In this document: piece after piece, positions 52,172 through 59,854 of the stretch
Layout: each line of letters starts with the position of its first letter
How positions within the stretch are numbered: the stretch's first letter is position 1
DNA from: CAZHDI01 sp964531285
GTDB lineage: Bacteria; Pseudomonadota; Alphaproteobacteria; JAJFIK01
NCBI GenBank assembly: GCA_964531285.1
Contig: CAZHDI010000008.1
Span: forward strand, 1 to 61,253
Reading direction: 5' to 3'
Length of the DNA stretch: 61,253 bases
Notes under the pieces: model-generated
Databases searched by the model: none
What the model was told of the DNA's origin: nothing
The model's input: the letters and a program-made list of their open reading frames with translations, nothing else
Program-made: the position numbers and the translations under genes

Positions 52172-52186
52172 GCGTCACACGTCCCG

Positions 52187-53059
52187 TCACACGTCGTTCG
52201 TGGACAGCCACCAGTCCTCGCCGACGAGCCACGCACTCGCGTCGGGCTGTTCGGGTGCCCGGCGCAACGACCGCACGCTCTCCATGCCGCCGGTATCGAG
52301 CGCCTGCCCCAGAAGCGTCTCGGTGGTTTCTGAAATGCCGCCCTGGCAGGGAATGAAGGCCGCCGGGCTCAGGAACCGTGCCTTGAAACCGGTCTCGGCC
52401 TTGACCACCAGCAGCATGCCGCCCGCCGCGCCCTTGGTATCGCCGCGCCCGCGCGGCAGCGGCCAATGGGTCCGGGTCGTCAGGGGCAGCAGGAGCCGCC
52501 CGCCCGGATTGAGCCCGTCGAGCCACTGACGCGGGATCTGGGACATCCCCGCACTGACAATAATCGCATCGACGCAGGCGACATTGATGTGGAAGCCCGT
52601 GCCATCGACCACCTGCGCGTTGGGCCAGGGCACCAGCGCCTGACGGGCCCGCGCCGCCAGATCGCTCTCGACCTCGGCGGCCACCACTTGCCCGTCGCCG
52701 CCGACGCATTCGGCCATGATCGCCGTGTAATAGCCGGTGCCCGCGCCCACATGCACGACCGCCTCGCCGATGCGCAAATTGAGAATGTCGAGCGAGCGCG
52801 CCCACATCACAGGATCGCCGTTGTTGATCCCGCGCTCCGCGCTGATCTGTACCAGGACGTTATGATAAAGATGCGCCGGGTTCGCGTCCGGTGTTTTGAC
52901 GGCGCCGAGCCGGCACAGCAGGGTCCACGGTCCGGGGCCCATGAATCGCTCGCGCGGCACGGTGGCGAAGGCCGAATACAGTTCGGTCGAGCGGATCGGC
53001 GCGGTGAGGCGCAAATCCTGGGCATACCAGGCCCGCGCCCATTCGGTCCTATCGGCCAT
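52187..53059 (-). CDS. Protein-L-isoaspartate O-methyltransferase-like protein
   Basis: SAM-dependent methyltransferase of 290 residues related to PCMT: VPRERFMGPGPW near the N-terminus, motif I VVHVGAGTGYYTAIMAECVG, VAAEVESDLAARARQAL, and DAIIVSAGMSQIPRQWLDGLNPGGRLLLPL. It carries an extra C-terminal region of about 80 residues not in ordinary PCMT (about 210 aa), whose role I cannot name. Start at 53059. Convergent with the uracil-DNA glycosylase gene, 21 bases after smpB. Confidence 0.85.
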   Translation of the reverse strand: MADRTEWARAWYAQDLRLTAPIRSTELYSAFATVPRERFMGPGPWTLLCRLGAVKTPDANPAHLYHNVLVQISAERGINNGDPVMWARSLDILNLRIGEAVVHVGAGTGYYTAIMAECVGGDGQVVAAEVESDLAARARQALVPWPNAQVVDGTGFHINVACVDAIIVSAGMSQIPRQWLDGLNPGGRLLLPLTTRTHWPLPRGRGDTKGAAGGMLLVVKAETGFKARFLSPAAFIPCQGGISETTETLLGQALDTGGMESVRSLRRAPEQPDASAWLVGEDWWLSTNDV

Positions 53060-53080
53060 GCCTGCGTCCTTTCCGGTCCG

Positions 53081-53566
53081 TCAACCCTTGTCGCGCAGCA
53101 GACGCTGCTTTTCGCGGTTCCAGTCCCGCACTTTGTCGGTCTCGCGCTTGTCGTGCAGCTTCTTGCCCTTGGCCAGTCCCAGTTCGATTTTCGCCTTGCC
53201 GGTCTTGTTGAAATAGATCCGCAAGGGAACGATCGTCATGCCGCCCCGGTCGACCTGCTGGCTCCAGCGCGCGATCTCCCGGGCATGCAACAAAAGCTTG
53301 CGCGGCCGGCGCGGCAGGTGGTTCATCCGGTTGCCGAACTCGTATTCCGGGATATACGCGTTGATCAGCATCATCTCGCCCGCTTCGACGGCGGCATAGC
53401 TGTCGGCAATATTGGCCTGACCGGCGCGCAGCGATTTCACCTCCGTGCCCTGAAGCTGGATTCCGGCTTCGACCGTATCCTCGATACTGTAATTGTGCCG
53501 TGCCTTGCGGTTCTCGGCTACGACCTTATGCGCGTCCGACGCGCGCGGTTTACGGGGCGCCGCCAT
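53081..53566 (-). CDS. smpB: SsrA-binding protein
   Basis: Partner of tmRNA in trans-translation. The 161-residue protein shows VAENRKARHNYSIEDTVEAGIQL, GTEVKSLRAGQANIADSYA, EYEFGNRMNHLPRRPRKLLLH and the basic tail KGKKLHDKRETDKVRDWNREKQRLL. No tmRNA gene is recognisable in the window. It follows dapA in the same operon after 44 bases. Confidence 0.96.
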   Translation of the reverse strand: MAAPRKPRASDAHKVVAENRKARHNYSIEDTVEAGIQLQGTEVKSLRAGQANIADSYAAVEAGEMMLINAYIPEYEFGNRMNHLPRRPRKLLLHAREIARWSQQVDRGGMTIVPLRIYFNKTGKAKIELGLAKGKKLHDKRETDKVRDWNREKQRLLRDKG

Positions 53567-53610
53567 GGCGTGCTCCTGTTATTCAACACTGATAGGTGGC
53601 TGGGGCGCCC

Positions 53611-54519
53611 TCAACGGCTGGGCGCGGGCGCCAGACCGGCCCTGGCCAGCGCCGCGTCGACCCGGTCGCGGGCCGTCCGGCTGGCCGGGACCAGCGGCAG
53701 GCGCACCTCGTCGCGCGCTAGCCCCAGACGGCTGACCGCGTATTTCACCGGCTGAGGGCTCGGTTCGCAGAACAGCGCGTCATGAAGCGCGATCAGCCGG
53801 TCCTGGATTGTCCGGGCCGCCGCCATATCCCCTTCCAAACTGGTGGTCTGCAACGCGGCGCACAAGGCCGGCGCGGCATTCGCGGTGACCGAAATGCAGC
53901 CATGCCCGCCATGGGCGTTGAACCCCAGCGCGATGGCGTCTTCACCGGCCAGCTGGATAAACTCCGGCCCGGCCAGCGCCCGCAGCCGGTCGACCCGGGC
54001 CACATCCCCATCGGCATCCTTGACTCCGATGATGCGCGGCAGAGCGGCAAGCCGAGCCAGGGTCTCGACCGCAAGACCGGCCACCGTCCGGCCCGGCACA
54101 TTATAGGTGACAATCGGCAGGCCGGTCGCGTCATGGACGGCCGTGAAATGAGCCAGGAGCCCGGCCTGATCGGGACGGTTGTAATAGGGCACCACGACCA
54201 GGGCCGCATCGGCGCCAAGTGCCTGGGCGGCAAGGGTTTTCTCGATGGTGGCCTGGGTGTTGTTCGAACCGGTGCCCGCGATGACCGGAACCCGGCCCGC
54301 CGCCTCCTCGACGCACGCGCGCACCACATCCGACCATTCGTCATGGCTCAGCACCGGCGACTCGCCGGTCGTGCCGCACGGCACCAGACCATGGGTGCCT
54401 TGCTCGATATGCCAGGCCGTGAGCCGGCGCACCGCCGCCAGATCGACCGCGCCCTCCTGAAACGGCGTGATTAAAGCGCAGAGCGAGCCACGGATGGGGG
54501 AGCGTTGAGTCTCGGCCAT
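53611..54519 (-). CDS. dapA: 4-hydroxy-tetrahydrodipicolinate synthase
   Basis: Aldolase of the diaminopimelate pathway to lysine and peptidoglycan. The 302-residue TIM barrel has the active-site Thr in GTTGES (residues 50-54), Tyr139 in TYNVPGR, the Schiff-base Lys167 in IIGVKDADG, and the C-terminal EPSPQPVKYA. The start ATG at 54519 has GAGGATC upstream, and longer in-frame starts are not family-like. Heads dapA-smpB-pcm on the minus strand and is divergent from the lytic transglycosylase. Confidence 0.96.
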   Translation of the reverse strand: MAETQRSPIRGSLCALITPFQEGAVDLAAVRRLTAWHIEQGTHGLVPCGTTGESPVLSHDEWSDVVRACVEEAAGRVPVIAGTGSNNTQATIEKTLAAQALGADAALVVVPYYNRPDQAGLLAHFTAVHDATGLPIVTYNVPGRTVAGLAVETLARLAALPRIIGVKDADGDVARVDRLRALAGPEFIQLAGEDAIALGFNAHGGHGCISVTANAAPALCAALQTTSLEGDMAAARTIQDRLIALHDALFCEPSPQPVKYAVSRLGLARDEVRLPLVPASRTARDRVDAALARAGLAPAPSR

Positions 54520-54865
54520 GGTCGGATCCTCGGGGCGGGGGGAGAATGGGCACGGCACAGCCGAAGTGCCGCCGCGCGCTCGTATCCCGTGCATATAGCG
54601 TTGTTTGGTCCAAGTCATAGACCATTTGCCGGGTCAAGCGAAGCCGCGGACACCGACACGGCGGCCCGCTTGGCAACTCACAAAATCGTAACGCAAAACG
54701 GGTGGCCGGGCCGCCGGCTCCCTTGGCGCCCGGGCGGGTGTGCTGATAGTGTTACCACGCAGTGATTCGGTGAAGGGGACCGCGACCACCGCACCTGCGG
54801 TACCGACTTGTTGAGCGTCTCCCGCGGGCCCGCGGGAGAGCACGCCTGGATCGATCGGGAGCATC
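54520..54865. other. 346-base divergent intergenic region, dapA / slt
   Basis: The divergent control region for two cell-wall genes. It contains the perfect palindrome at 54818-54839 close to the slt start. I see no small gene. Confidence 0.5.
54818..54839. promoter_or_regulatory. Perfect 22-bp palindrome upstream of slt
   Basis: Half-site TCTCCCGCGGG followed directly by its reverse complement CCCGCGGGAGA, with no spacer. It ends 26 bases before the slt start codon, a place where it could be an operator or a 5'-UTR hairpin that restricts translation. Confidence 0.5.
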
Positions 54866-57364
54866 ATGATCCGTACACGGCCCCTGACAGCAGACACCGG
54901 CCCGCGCGCCCTCGGCATCCGTACCGGCGTCCGCCCGCTGGCGATGTCGCTCGCGCTCGCCCTTCTGGCATCCGCCGCGGCGGTGCCTGCCGGGCCGGCC
55001 GATGCCCGCGCGCCCATCCCGGTCGAGAAACCCGAACGCCCCGAGCCCCGCGTGCTCACACAGGCCGACGCGGATCTCCTGCGCGAGGCGCTGGAGACGG
55101 TCCGCAAGAGGGGCTGGGAGAAGGCGGCGACATCGCTTGCCGGCGTGCGCCATCCCCTGGCCCGCAAAGTTGTTCGCTGGATGCGCCTTCAGGAGTCCGG
55201 CGGCGGCACCTTCGAGGAAATCGTCCGGTTCGCCGATGCCCATCCCGACTGGCCCAATCGCGACCGCCTGCTGCGCCGGGCCGAGGCCGTGATACCGGAC
55301 ACCATGGCGCCGCAGGCCGTGGTGCAGTGGTTCGCGGGGCGCGATCCGTTCACCGGCGATGGCATGCTGCGTCTGGGCGAGGCCCATCTGGCCAGCAACC
55401 GCACCGCCATCGGCGCGGCCTGGATCCGCCGGGCCTGGCGCGACACCTCCCTGTCAAGGACCGGCGAGACCCGGATCCGCGCCCAGCACATCCGTCATCT
55501 GCAAACGGACGATCATGAGGCCCGCGCCGATGCCCTGATCTGGGACGGCAAACGCAGTGCCGCCAAGCGCATGCTGGCGCTGCTGCCGGACGGTCCCGCA
55601 AAGCTGGCGCGCGCACGGATCAAACTCAGCGGCCGGGAAGCCGGCGTCGATGGCGCCATCGCAGCCGTTCCGCGGTCCTTGCAGGACGACCCGGGCCTGA
55701 TGTATGAGCGCATCCGCTGGCGCCGCCGGCGCGATCGGGACCAGGAAACCTGGCCGCTCCTCAAACAAGCGCCCAAGGACAAGATGGCCTTGGTCCGCCC
55801 GGAAAGCTGGTGGATCGAGCGGCGCATTCAAACCCGGCACGCCCTCACCGCCGGCAAGGCGGACCTCGCCTATGATTTCGTGCGCGGTCATGGACTGGCG
55901 CGCGGGTCCCATTTTGCCGACGCCGAATGGTCGGCCGGCTGGATTGCGCTCCGATTCCTCAATGATCCGCAGGCGGCCATTCGCCATTTCGCGGCGCTCG
56001 AGGCCAATGTCTCCTATCCGATCAGCAAGGCCCGCGCCCAATACTGGCTGGGCCGGGCCGCCGAAGCCGCCGGTCAGCGGGCCGCGGCCACGGCCCACTA
56101 CCAGCGCGCCTCTAAGCACGACACCACCTTCTATGGCCAATTGGCTGCCGAAAAAGTCGCCGCGGATGTTTATTCGGGCACGGATGCGGTGCTTCGCCTG
56201 CCCGCCTCGCCGATCCCGGCACCTGAGCGCAAGACCGCCTTCCGGGAGAGCCCGCTGGCCCGCGCCGCCGTGGTCAGTGCGGATTTCGCGCCCGACTGGG
56301 TGACCCGCACGCTCATCTTCGCGCTGATCGAGACCGCGACATCGGCGGAGGATTTCGCCCTGGCCGGGGATCTGGCACGGGATCTGGATTTGCCGAATGT
56401 CGCGGTGCGGGTCGGCAAGACCGCGGCCCAGAATTATGTTCCGGCGACGGACCATAGCTATCCGATCCTCGACCTGCCGCCCTATATGGGCAATGGTACC
56501 GAGCCGGAGCGCGCCCTGGTGCTGGCGCTGATCCGCCAGGAAACCGAATTCGATCATGACGCGGTCAGCCACGCCAATGCGCGCGGGCTGATGCAGCTCA
56601 CGCCCGCCACCGCCCGGGATACCGCCCGGCGCCACGGCATGGTGTACAAGCGCGCCTGGCTCACCGCGAAGCCGGACTATAATTCGCAGCTTGGCCGCGC
56701 CCATCTGTCGGACCTGATCGAGGATTTCGACGGCTCGTACATTCTCACGGCGGCAGCGTACAATGCCGGCGCCTCGCGGGTGCGCCAGTGGCTGAGGGAA
56801 TTCGGCGATCCCCGGGAGCCGGACGTCGATGCGGTGGACTGGATCGAGCGGATCCCCTTCAGCGAGACCCGCAATTACGTCCAGCGCATCATGGAGACCC
56901 TTACCGTCTACCGGGCACTCCTTGCTGGGCGCAGCACACCGATCATGCTGAGTGCGGACCTCAAGCGCCGGGTCCGGAGCGATCGCGCGCGCCATGACGG
57001 CCCGGCCCGGCCCAGTGCGGAGCGTCAAACGGCGCTCATGCCGGTGACGGAGACGGGTCCCGTGCCCGTCGCACCGCCGGCGCCAGCCCCGAAGGCCATG
57101 CCGGCCGGTTTGGCCGGACCGGCGGAGCCTATCCCGCCGCTGCCGCTCCCGGCGCCGCGCACCTCCCGGCTGACCGCCGCCATGGTCGACGCCGGTGCCC
57201 TGCCCGTGCCCCATCCGGACCGCGGACGGGCCGCCACCGCGCCGGTTCAGCCGGTGGCCCTCCCGGTGGCCATGCCGGCACGGCTGATCCGGGCGAGCAT
57301 GGGCGGCAAGGCATTGCCCACCCTGAGGCTCGAGACGATCCCCGGCAGCACCGGTATACGATAG
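54866..57364 (+). CDS. Soluble lytic murein transglycosylase
   Basis: Peptidoglycan-cleaving periplasmic enzyme, 832 residues. A Sec signal (LAMSLALALLASAAAVPAGPADA, about 24-47) follows an arginine-rich start. A long helical doughnut region (about 65-530) of Slt70 type contains IRFADAHPDWPNRDRL-like repeats. The SLT catalytic domain (about 545-690) has Glu559 in IRQETEFD, then GLMQLTPATARDTA and AAYNAGASRVRQWL. The last 120 residues are a proline/alanine-rich tail. GGGAGC precedes the ATG. Confidence 0.95.
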   Translation: MIRTRPLTADTGPRALGIRTGVRPLAMSLALALLASAAAVPAGPADARAPIPVEKPERPEPRVLTQADADLLREALETVRKRGWEKAATSLAGVRHPLARKVVRWMRLQESGGGTFEEIVRFADAHPDWPNRDRLLRRAEAVIPDTMAPQAVVQWFAGRDPFTGDGMLRLGEAHLASNRTAIGAAWIRRAWRDTSLSRTGETRIRAQHIRHLQTDDHEARADALIWDGKRSAAKRMLALLPDGPAKLARARIKLSGREAGVDGAIAAVPRSLQDDPGLMYERIRWRRRRDRDQETWPLLKQAPKDKMALVRPESWWIERRIQTRHALTAGKADLAYDFVRGHGLARGSHFADAEWSAGWIALRFLNDPQAAIRHFAALEANVSYPISKARAQYWLGRAAEAAGQRAAATAHYQRASKHDTTFYGQLAAEKVAADVYSGTDAVLRLPASPIPAPERKTAFRESPLARAAVVSADFAPDWVTRTLIFALIETATSAEDFALAGDLARDLDLPNVAVRVGKTAAQNYVPATDHSYPILDLPPYMGNGTEPERALVLALIRQETEFDHDAVSHANARGLMQLTPATARDTARRHGMVYKRAWLTAKPDYNSQLGRAHLSDLIEDFDGSYILTAAAYNAGASRVRQWLREFGDPREPDVDAVDWIERIPFSETRNYVQRIMETLTVYRALLAGRSTPIMLSADLKRRVRSDRARHDGPARPSAERQTALMPVTETGPVPVAPPAPAPKAMPAGLAGPAEPIPPLPLPAPRTSRLTAAMVDAGALPVPHPDRGRAATAPVQPVALPVAMPARLIRASMGGKALPTLRLETIPGSTGIR

Positions 57365-57400
57365 ACCGATGGTTCAGGACCACATGGGACAGTGATCGGG

Positions 57401-57901
57401 TCAGCGCGGCCGGCATCCGCCCTTGAGCTTGAGATCGTCCGTCAACGCATCACAATCATTGATGCTGCTGCGGGTGATCACCTTGAGCCAGACGCGTCCT
57501 TTTCGGCGTACGCGCACCACAAGCGCGTTTTCGACCCGATCGTCACGCAGACCCTCACGCAGCGAGATTGCGCGCGGCGGTAAGCCGGAGTGAGTCATGC
57601 AATACCCGACCGTCATCAGCGGGTCCGAGCAGTCGGGCCCCGCCGTGCTGACCATGAGCAATTCCGGTCCGGGTGTCTCTTTGCAAGCCATCTGTGTATT
57701 GAGGAAACAACGGGTTATGACCCGCTGATGATAGGGCGTGAGATCGACGACCAGCCGGTCGTCATTGGCGAATTCGGCCATGGGATCGAGGACGGCGCAG
57801 GCCGACAAGGCCACCGCCGCCAGCCCGCCAAGTGCGCAATATCTGAGCAGGCGGCAGGCAAACGGGCGTGGCGGCACCGCAGCGTCGCAAGTCCGTGTCA
57901 T
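57401..57901 (-). CDS. Small lipoprotein, function unknown
   Basis: The 166-residue protein has an unusually long N-region, then a hydrophobic stretch CALGGLAAVALSAC giving a lipobox (LSAC). The mature protein contains six further cysteines and a predicted beta-rich part (ENALVVRVRRKGRVWLKVITR). The cysteines (TRCFLNTQMAC, GPDCSD, VGYCMTH, NDCDALT, GGCRPR) could form disulfides in the periplasm. No family is recognised. It is convergent with slt. The start ATG at 57901 is preferred to a longer upstream start. Confidence 0.7.
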   Translation of the reverse strand: MTRTCDAAVPPRPFACRLLRYCALGGLAAVALSACAVLDPMAEFANDDRLVVDLTPYHQRVITRCFLNTQMACKETPGPELLMVSTAGPDCSDPLMTVGYCMTHSGLPPRAISLREGLRDDRVENALVVRVRRKGRVWLKVITRSSINDCDALTDDLKLKGGCRPR

Positions 57902-58076
57902 GGCAAGAGCCCTTTTCCGCGGGGGATGGCGGACGGATCCGCGCGTCAAACTTACGGCAGACTCGTAACACGGGGATGAACCCTGTGGGCGACGCGTGCT
58001 GTATCGCCGATTACACGCCGGTGAGATTTAATGCGCATGCGGACACGGTGTCTGTGCAACCGCACGGGACCTGCAC

Positions 58077-58502
58077 TCAGCGCTCGAACTTCGTGGAGAG
58101 CAGGACAGAGGTGTGGGTTTTCATGACACCCGGCAGATCGCGGATCGTATCGACCGCTTCATCGAGTCTCTCGGTCGTATCCGCCGCAACCGTCGCGATG
58201 AGATCGTATTCGCCGTTTGCTGAATAGAGCGCGGCCACGGCCTTGATTTCATTGAGGGCGGTCTCGACCGGCCGCCCCTTGTTCAGCTCCACGCAGATCA
58301 TCACATGGGCCCGCACCACCGGCGCCCGCACGCCGGGGCCCAGCTTCACCGTATAGCCGGCGATGATGCCCTGTTCCTCGAGCCGGGCCATCCGGCTTTG
58401 GACCGTCGAGCGCGCCACACCCAGACGCCGCGCCAGAGCCGCGGTCGACGCCCGGGCATCGGTTTTCAGAAGATCCAGCAGGCGCTCGTCGACGCTGTCC
58501 AT
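58077..58502 (-). CDS. Lrp/AsnC-family transcriptional regulator
   Basis: The 141-residue feast/famine regulator has an N-terminal winged helix (DERLLDLLKTDARASTAALARRLGVARSTVQSRM, shown here in part, residues 4-38) and a C-terminal RAM domain (VKAVAALYSANGEYDLIATVAAD-type segment) ending near LSTKFER. Divergent from lysine-catabolic genes, so a local lysine-responsive regulator is inferred. An inverted repeat lies between the two genes. A start at 58517 is possible. Confidence 0.88.
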   Translation of the reverse strand: MDSVDERLLDLLKTDARASTAALARRLGVARSTVQSRMARLEEQGIIAGYTVKLGPGVRAPVVRAHVMICVELNKGRPVETALNEIKAVAALYSANGEYDLIATVAADTTERLDEAVDTIRDLPGVMKTHTSVLLSTKFER

Positions 58503-58597
58503 GGCATGCCTCGTCATTTTAACGAAATCAGCCACCAGTTTTGCAGTTAAGCGCAAGCATTTCAACGAATTGGGACTGCACATCGGCGGCAACTCGT

Positions 58598-58612
58598 GGC
58601 AATTTTATTGCC
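58598..58612. promoter_or_regulatory. Candidate Lrp-type operator
   Basis: GGCAAT-TTT-ATTGCC is a perfect 6-bp inverted repeat around a T-rich centre, like Lrp/AsnC boxes. It lies 58 bases before the saccharopine dehydrogenase gene and about 95 before the divergent regulator gene. Confidence 0.45.
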
Positions 58613-58669
58613 GATTTTGAAGGAAGGGGGCTCAGCGGCTGCCGCCGGGCGTCCAGGGGAGAATGGGAC

Positions 58670-59788
58670 ATGTCGAAGATACTTGTTGTCGGAGCCGGTC
58701 AGATCGGCCAGAAAATCGCCTCTCTGCTGGCCCATGCCGGCGATTACACGGTCACCATCGCCGACCGCTCGCCTGAGGCCCTGACGCGGATCGGACAGAC
58801 CATGCCGGCGGTGGCAACCGCCCAGGTCGATGCCATGGATGTGGCCGCGCTGACCCAGACCCTTGCGGGTCATTTCGCCGTCATCAGCGCCGCGCCCTAT
58901 CAGATCACCCAGAATGTGGCCGAAGCCGCCCGGGCGGCCGGGGTCCACTATCTGGACCTCACTGAGGATGTGGCCAGCAAAGCCCATGTTACGCGCCTGG
59001 CGGCGAACGCGCCGACCGCGTTCATTCCCCAATGCGGCCTTGCCCCCGGCTTTATCTCCATCGTCGGACACGATCTGGCCAAGCGCTTCGACCAACTCGA
59101 CACCTTGCGCCTGCGTGTCGGCGCTCTGCCGCAATATCCGTCGAATGCCTTGAGCTACAATCTGACCTGGAGCACCGACGGCGTGATCAACGAATATCTG
59201 CGCCCCTGCGAGGCGATCGTGCACGGTCAGGCGATGAATGTGCCCGCGCTCGAGGAAATCGAGACCTTTGCGCTGGAAGGCATCCAATACGAGGCATTCA
59301 ACACGTCCGGCGGCCTGGGCAGCCTGTGCGAGACGCTGGCCGGGCGCGTGCGCCAGCTCAATTACCGGACCATCCGCTATCCCGGGCACCGGGACGCGAT
59401 GAAACTGCTGATCCACGATCTGCGCCTGGGCGAACGGCCCGACCTCTTGAAGGAAATCCTAGAGCACGCCATCCCGGCGACCATGCAGGATGTGGTGATC
59501 ATCTTCGTGACCGCGACCGGCCTGCGCGAAGGGCGCCTGATGCAGGAAAGTTATGCCAATCATGTCTATGCGCGCGCCGTGGATGGCCGGGTGTGGACCG
59601 GAATCCAGGTTACGACCGCGTCCGCGGTCTGCGCGGTGCTTGATATGCTGCGCGCCGGTCAGATCAAGACGCAAGGGCTTGTGCGCCAGGAAGAAATCGA
59701 TCTGAGCGCCTTTCTTGCCAACCGGTTCGGACGCGTTTATGTCCCGGACACGCCGATGGTCAAATCCCTGACCGCCGCTCTCGACTGA
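58670..59788 (+). CDS. Saccharopine dehydrogenase-family protein
   Basis: NAD(P)-binding protein of 372 residues: ILVVGAGQIGQKIASLLAHAG (residues 4-24, shown in part), ISAAPYQITQNVAEAA, and GLAPGFISIVGHDL typical of the glutamate-forming, LYS9-like saccharopine dehydrogenase family. With the following aldehyde dehydrogenase it would convert saccharopine to glutamate and aminoadipate semialdehyde, then to aminoadipate: lysine catabolism. The first enzyme, lysine-oxoglutarate reductase, is not in the window. AGGGGAG precedes the ATG. Confidence 0.88.
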   Translation: MSKILVVGAGQIGQKIASLLAHAGDYTVTIADRSPEALTRIGQTMPAVATAQVDAMDVAALTQTLAGHFAVISAAPYQITQNVAEAARAAGVHYLDLTEDVASKAHVTRLAANAPTAFIPQCGLAPGFISIVGHDLAKRFDQLDTLRLRVGALPQYPSNALSYNLTWSTDGVINEYLRPCEAIVHGQAMNVPALEEIETFALEGIQYEAFNTSGGLGSLCETLAGRVRQLNYRTIRYPGHRDAMKLLIHDLRLGERPDLLKEILEHAIPATMQDVVIIFVTATGLREGRLMQESYANHVYARAVDGRVWTGIQVTTASAVCAVLDMLRAGQIKTQGLVRQEEIDLSAFLANRFGRVYVPDTPMVKSLTAALD

Positions 59789-59854
59789 CGGTCCCGGGAT
59801 CACCAGGAGTGTCGCGCCCCCTTTCGCTCAATTCATCCGCCGACGGAGAAACCG

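Noticed and set aside
52172..52200. Short direct repeat CGTCACACGTC twice
   Set aside because: Only two adjacent copies of about 11 bases between convergent genes; too short and unsupported to be called a site.
53081..53566. Search for tmRNA next to smpB
   Set aside because: No sequence with tRNA-like ends was found around smpB; in alphaproteobacteria ssrA is often elsewhere and in two pieces.
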